DNA from: Chitinophaga hostae
Lineage (GTDB): Bacteria > Bacteroidota > Bacteroidia > Chitinophagales > Chitinophagaceae
NCBI RefSeq assembly: GCF_018224885.1
Contig: NZ_JAGTXB010000005.1
Span: 186,001-250,000 of the forward strand
Direction: 5' to 3'
DNA: 64,000 bases
Under the pieces are notes generated by a model. The model ran no database searches. It was not told where the DNA came from and worked only from the letters and a program-made list of their open reading frames with translations. The position numbers were made by a program, and so were the translations under genes. Shown here one piece after another: positions 63,411 through 64,000 of the stretch; the first letter of the stretch is position 1, and each line of letters begins with the position of its first letter.

Positions 63411-64000
63411 ATGATATTTAATCGCGAAGCAAATAAGGAGCTTCTTAAGAAAGAGAATCGTAAGTATAATAGCATCGCAATTGCAAAAATTTTGTTGATA
63501 CTGTTTATTGGCTGGTTCCCCTATTCCATTAAAGCGCAAAACATGGATGAAATGTGGGATAAAAATTCCACAGCCAAAGAGCACCCCAATATTCAATGGT
63601 TTAAGGACGCTAAATTCGGGCTCTTTATCCATTGGGGATTGTATTCCCAACTGGCGGGCAAATGGAATAACAAAAGATATTATGGCAGTGGTGAATGGAT
63701 CATGTTTCAGGCCGGGATACCTGTTAAGGAATATGAGCAGGTAGCGAAAGAGTTTAATCCGGTAAATTTCAATGCTGATGAATGGGCCCAGCTGGCGAAA
63801 GATGCAGGCATAAAATACATGGTGATAACCGCTAAGCACCATGAAGGGTTTGCCATGTATGATTCTAAAGCCAGTGATTTTAATATCGTGGAAGCTACGC
63901 CCTATAAAAAAGATCCCATGAAAGCATTGGCCGATGCAACAAGGAAAAGAGGAATAAAATTTGGTTTTTATTACTCTCAATTTGTTGACTGGCATGAACC
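63411..64000 (+). CDS. GH29 alpha-L-fucosidase, 3' end outside window
   Basis: The plus strand is open from the ATG at 63411 to the edge, 196 complete codons. A signal segment lies near residues 22-44 (IAIAKILLILFIGWFPYSIK). The catalytic start is classic GH29: WFKDAKFGLFIHWGLYSQLA, then GSGEWIM, FNADEWAQLAKDAGIKYMVI and TAKHHEGFAMYDSKASDF. The HHEGF form is closer to the standard fucosidase motif than the KHCTGF of its neighbour, so the two enzymes may differ in linkage preference. The nucleophile lies beyond the edge. It starts 71 bases after the first fucosidase gene. Confidence 0.93.
   Translation, partial: MIFNREANKELLKKENRKYNSIAIAKILLILFIGWFPYSIKAQNMDEMWDKNSTAKEHPNIQWFKDAKFGLFIHWGLYSQLAGKWNNKRYYGSGEWIMFQAGIPVKEYEQVAKEFNPVNFNADEWAQLAKDAGIKYMVITAKHHEGFAMYDSKASDFNIVEATPYKKDPMKALADATRKRGIKFGFYYSQFVDWHE

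Noticed and set aside
63315-63995. A 226-residue open frame on the minus strand
   Set aside because: It opposes the start of the second GH29 gene, whose reading is clear; treated as a shadow.
1-64000. CRISPR array, tRNA, rRNA, prophage or plasmid origin
   Set aside because: No regularly spaced repeats, tRNA-like cloverleaf, rRNA sequence, phage structural gene or replication gene was recognised on reading both strands.

Overview
The window looks like a chromosomal segment of a glycan-degrading Bacteroidota, most like Chitinophaga and relatives (inference from gene families, not from a marker gene). The signs are four TonB-dependent receptors carrying N-terminal STN domains, two SusC/SusD pairs, five ECF sigma factors with four FecR anti-sigma factors, a hybrid two-component regulator, many lipoproteins with a lipobox, and type IX secretion C-terminal signals. 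No rRNA, tRNA or CRISPR array was recognised.

Layout. (1) 1-4689, minus strand: a frameshifted small gene, ECF sigma, FecR and a FecA-type receptor cut by the left edge. (2) 4832-18077: two paralogous lipoproteins (right-handed beta-helix plus ricin-type lectin tail) flank a 1352-residue hybrid two-component regulator and a secreted GH35 beta-galactosidase. This resembles a polysaccharide utilisation locus without its own SusCD. (3) 18222-21513, minus strand: an apolipoprotein N-acyltransferase-like membrane protein behind a lipoprotein and a small secreted protein, both unrecognised. (4) 21514-26791: decayed sequence, a secreted DNA/RNA endonuclease, an M60-type metallopeptidase and an insertion-sequence remnant. 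(5) 26764-39209: ECF sigma, FecR, SusC, SusD, two tandem TlpA-like thioredoxins and an active/inactive M16 peptidase pair, closed by a terminator. This is the most coherent candidate for an under-described system: peptide or peptide-conjugate import with periplasmic redox and proteolytic processing. (6) 39616-43057: a truncated metallopeptidase copy joined to a transposase tail, a GH110 alpha-galactosidase, an orphan ECF sigma and a frameshifted fragment. (7) 43084-53001: ECF sigma, FecR and a receptor without SusD, then a graveyard of gene ends and a 1222-residue M43 metallopeptidase with a gliding-motility type C-terminal domain. (8) 53446-64000: ECF sigma, FecR, SusC, SusD, a NagX-like membrane acyltransferase and two GH29 alpha-L-fucosidases, the last cut by the right edge. 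This is a fucosylated-glycan utilisation locus.

How it works together. Four units share the order sigma, anti-sigma, receptor, so the region is built from trans-envelope signalling modules in which substrate at the receptor releases the sigma factor. In three of the four, a GC-containing hairpin sits between fecR and the receptor gene. The carbohydrate enzymes (GH35, GH110, two GH29) point to terminal galactose and fucose on complex glycans.

The non-coding parts are unusually rich in partial gene copies: a 3' end of the M60 gene, a 3' end of the beta-helix gene, a 5' end of the M43 gene, a lone sorting domain and two transposase scraps. This suggests repeated duplication and deletion in the 39-53 kb part. 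All assignments come from reading motifs; no database search was run.
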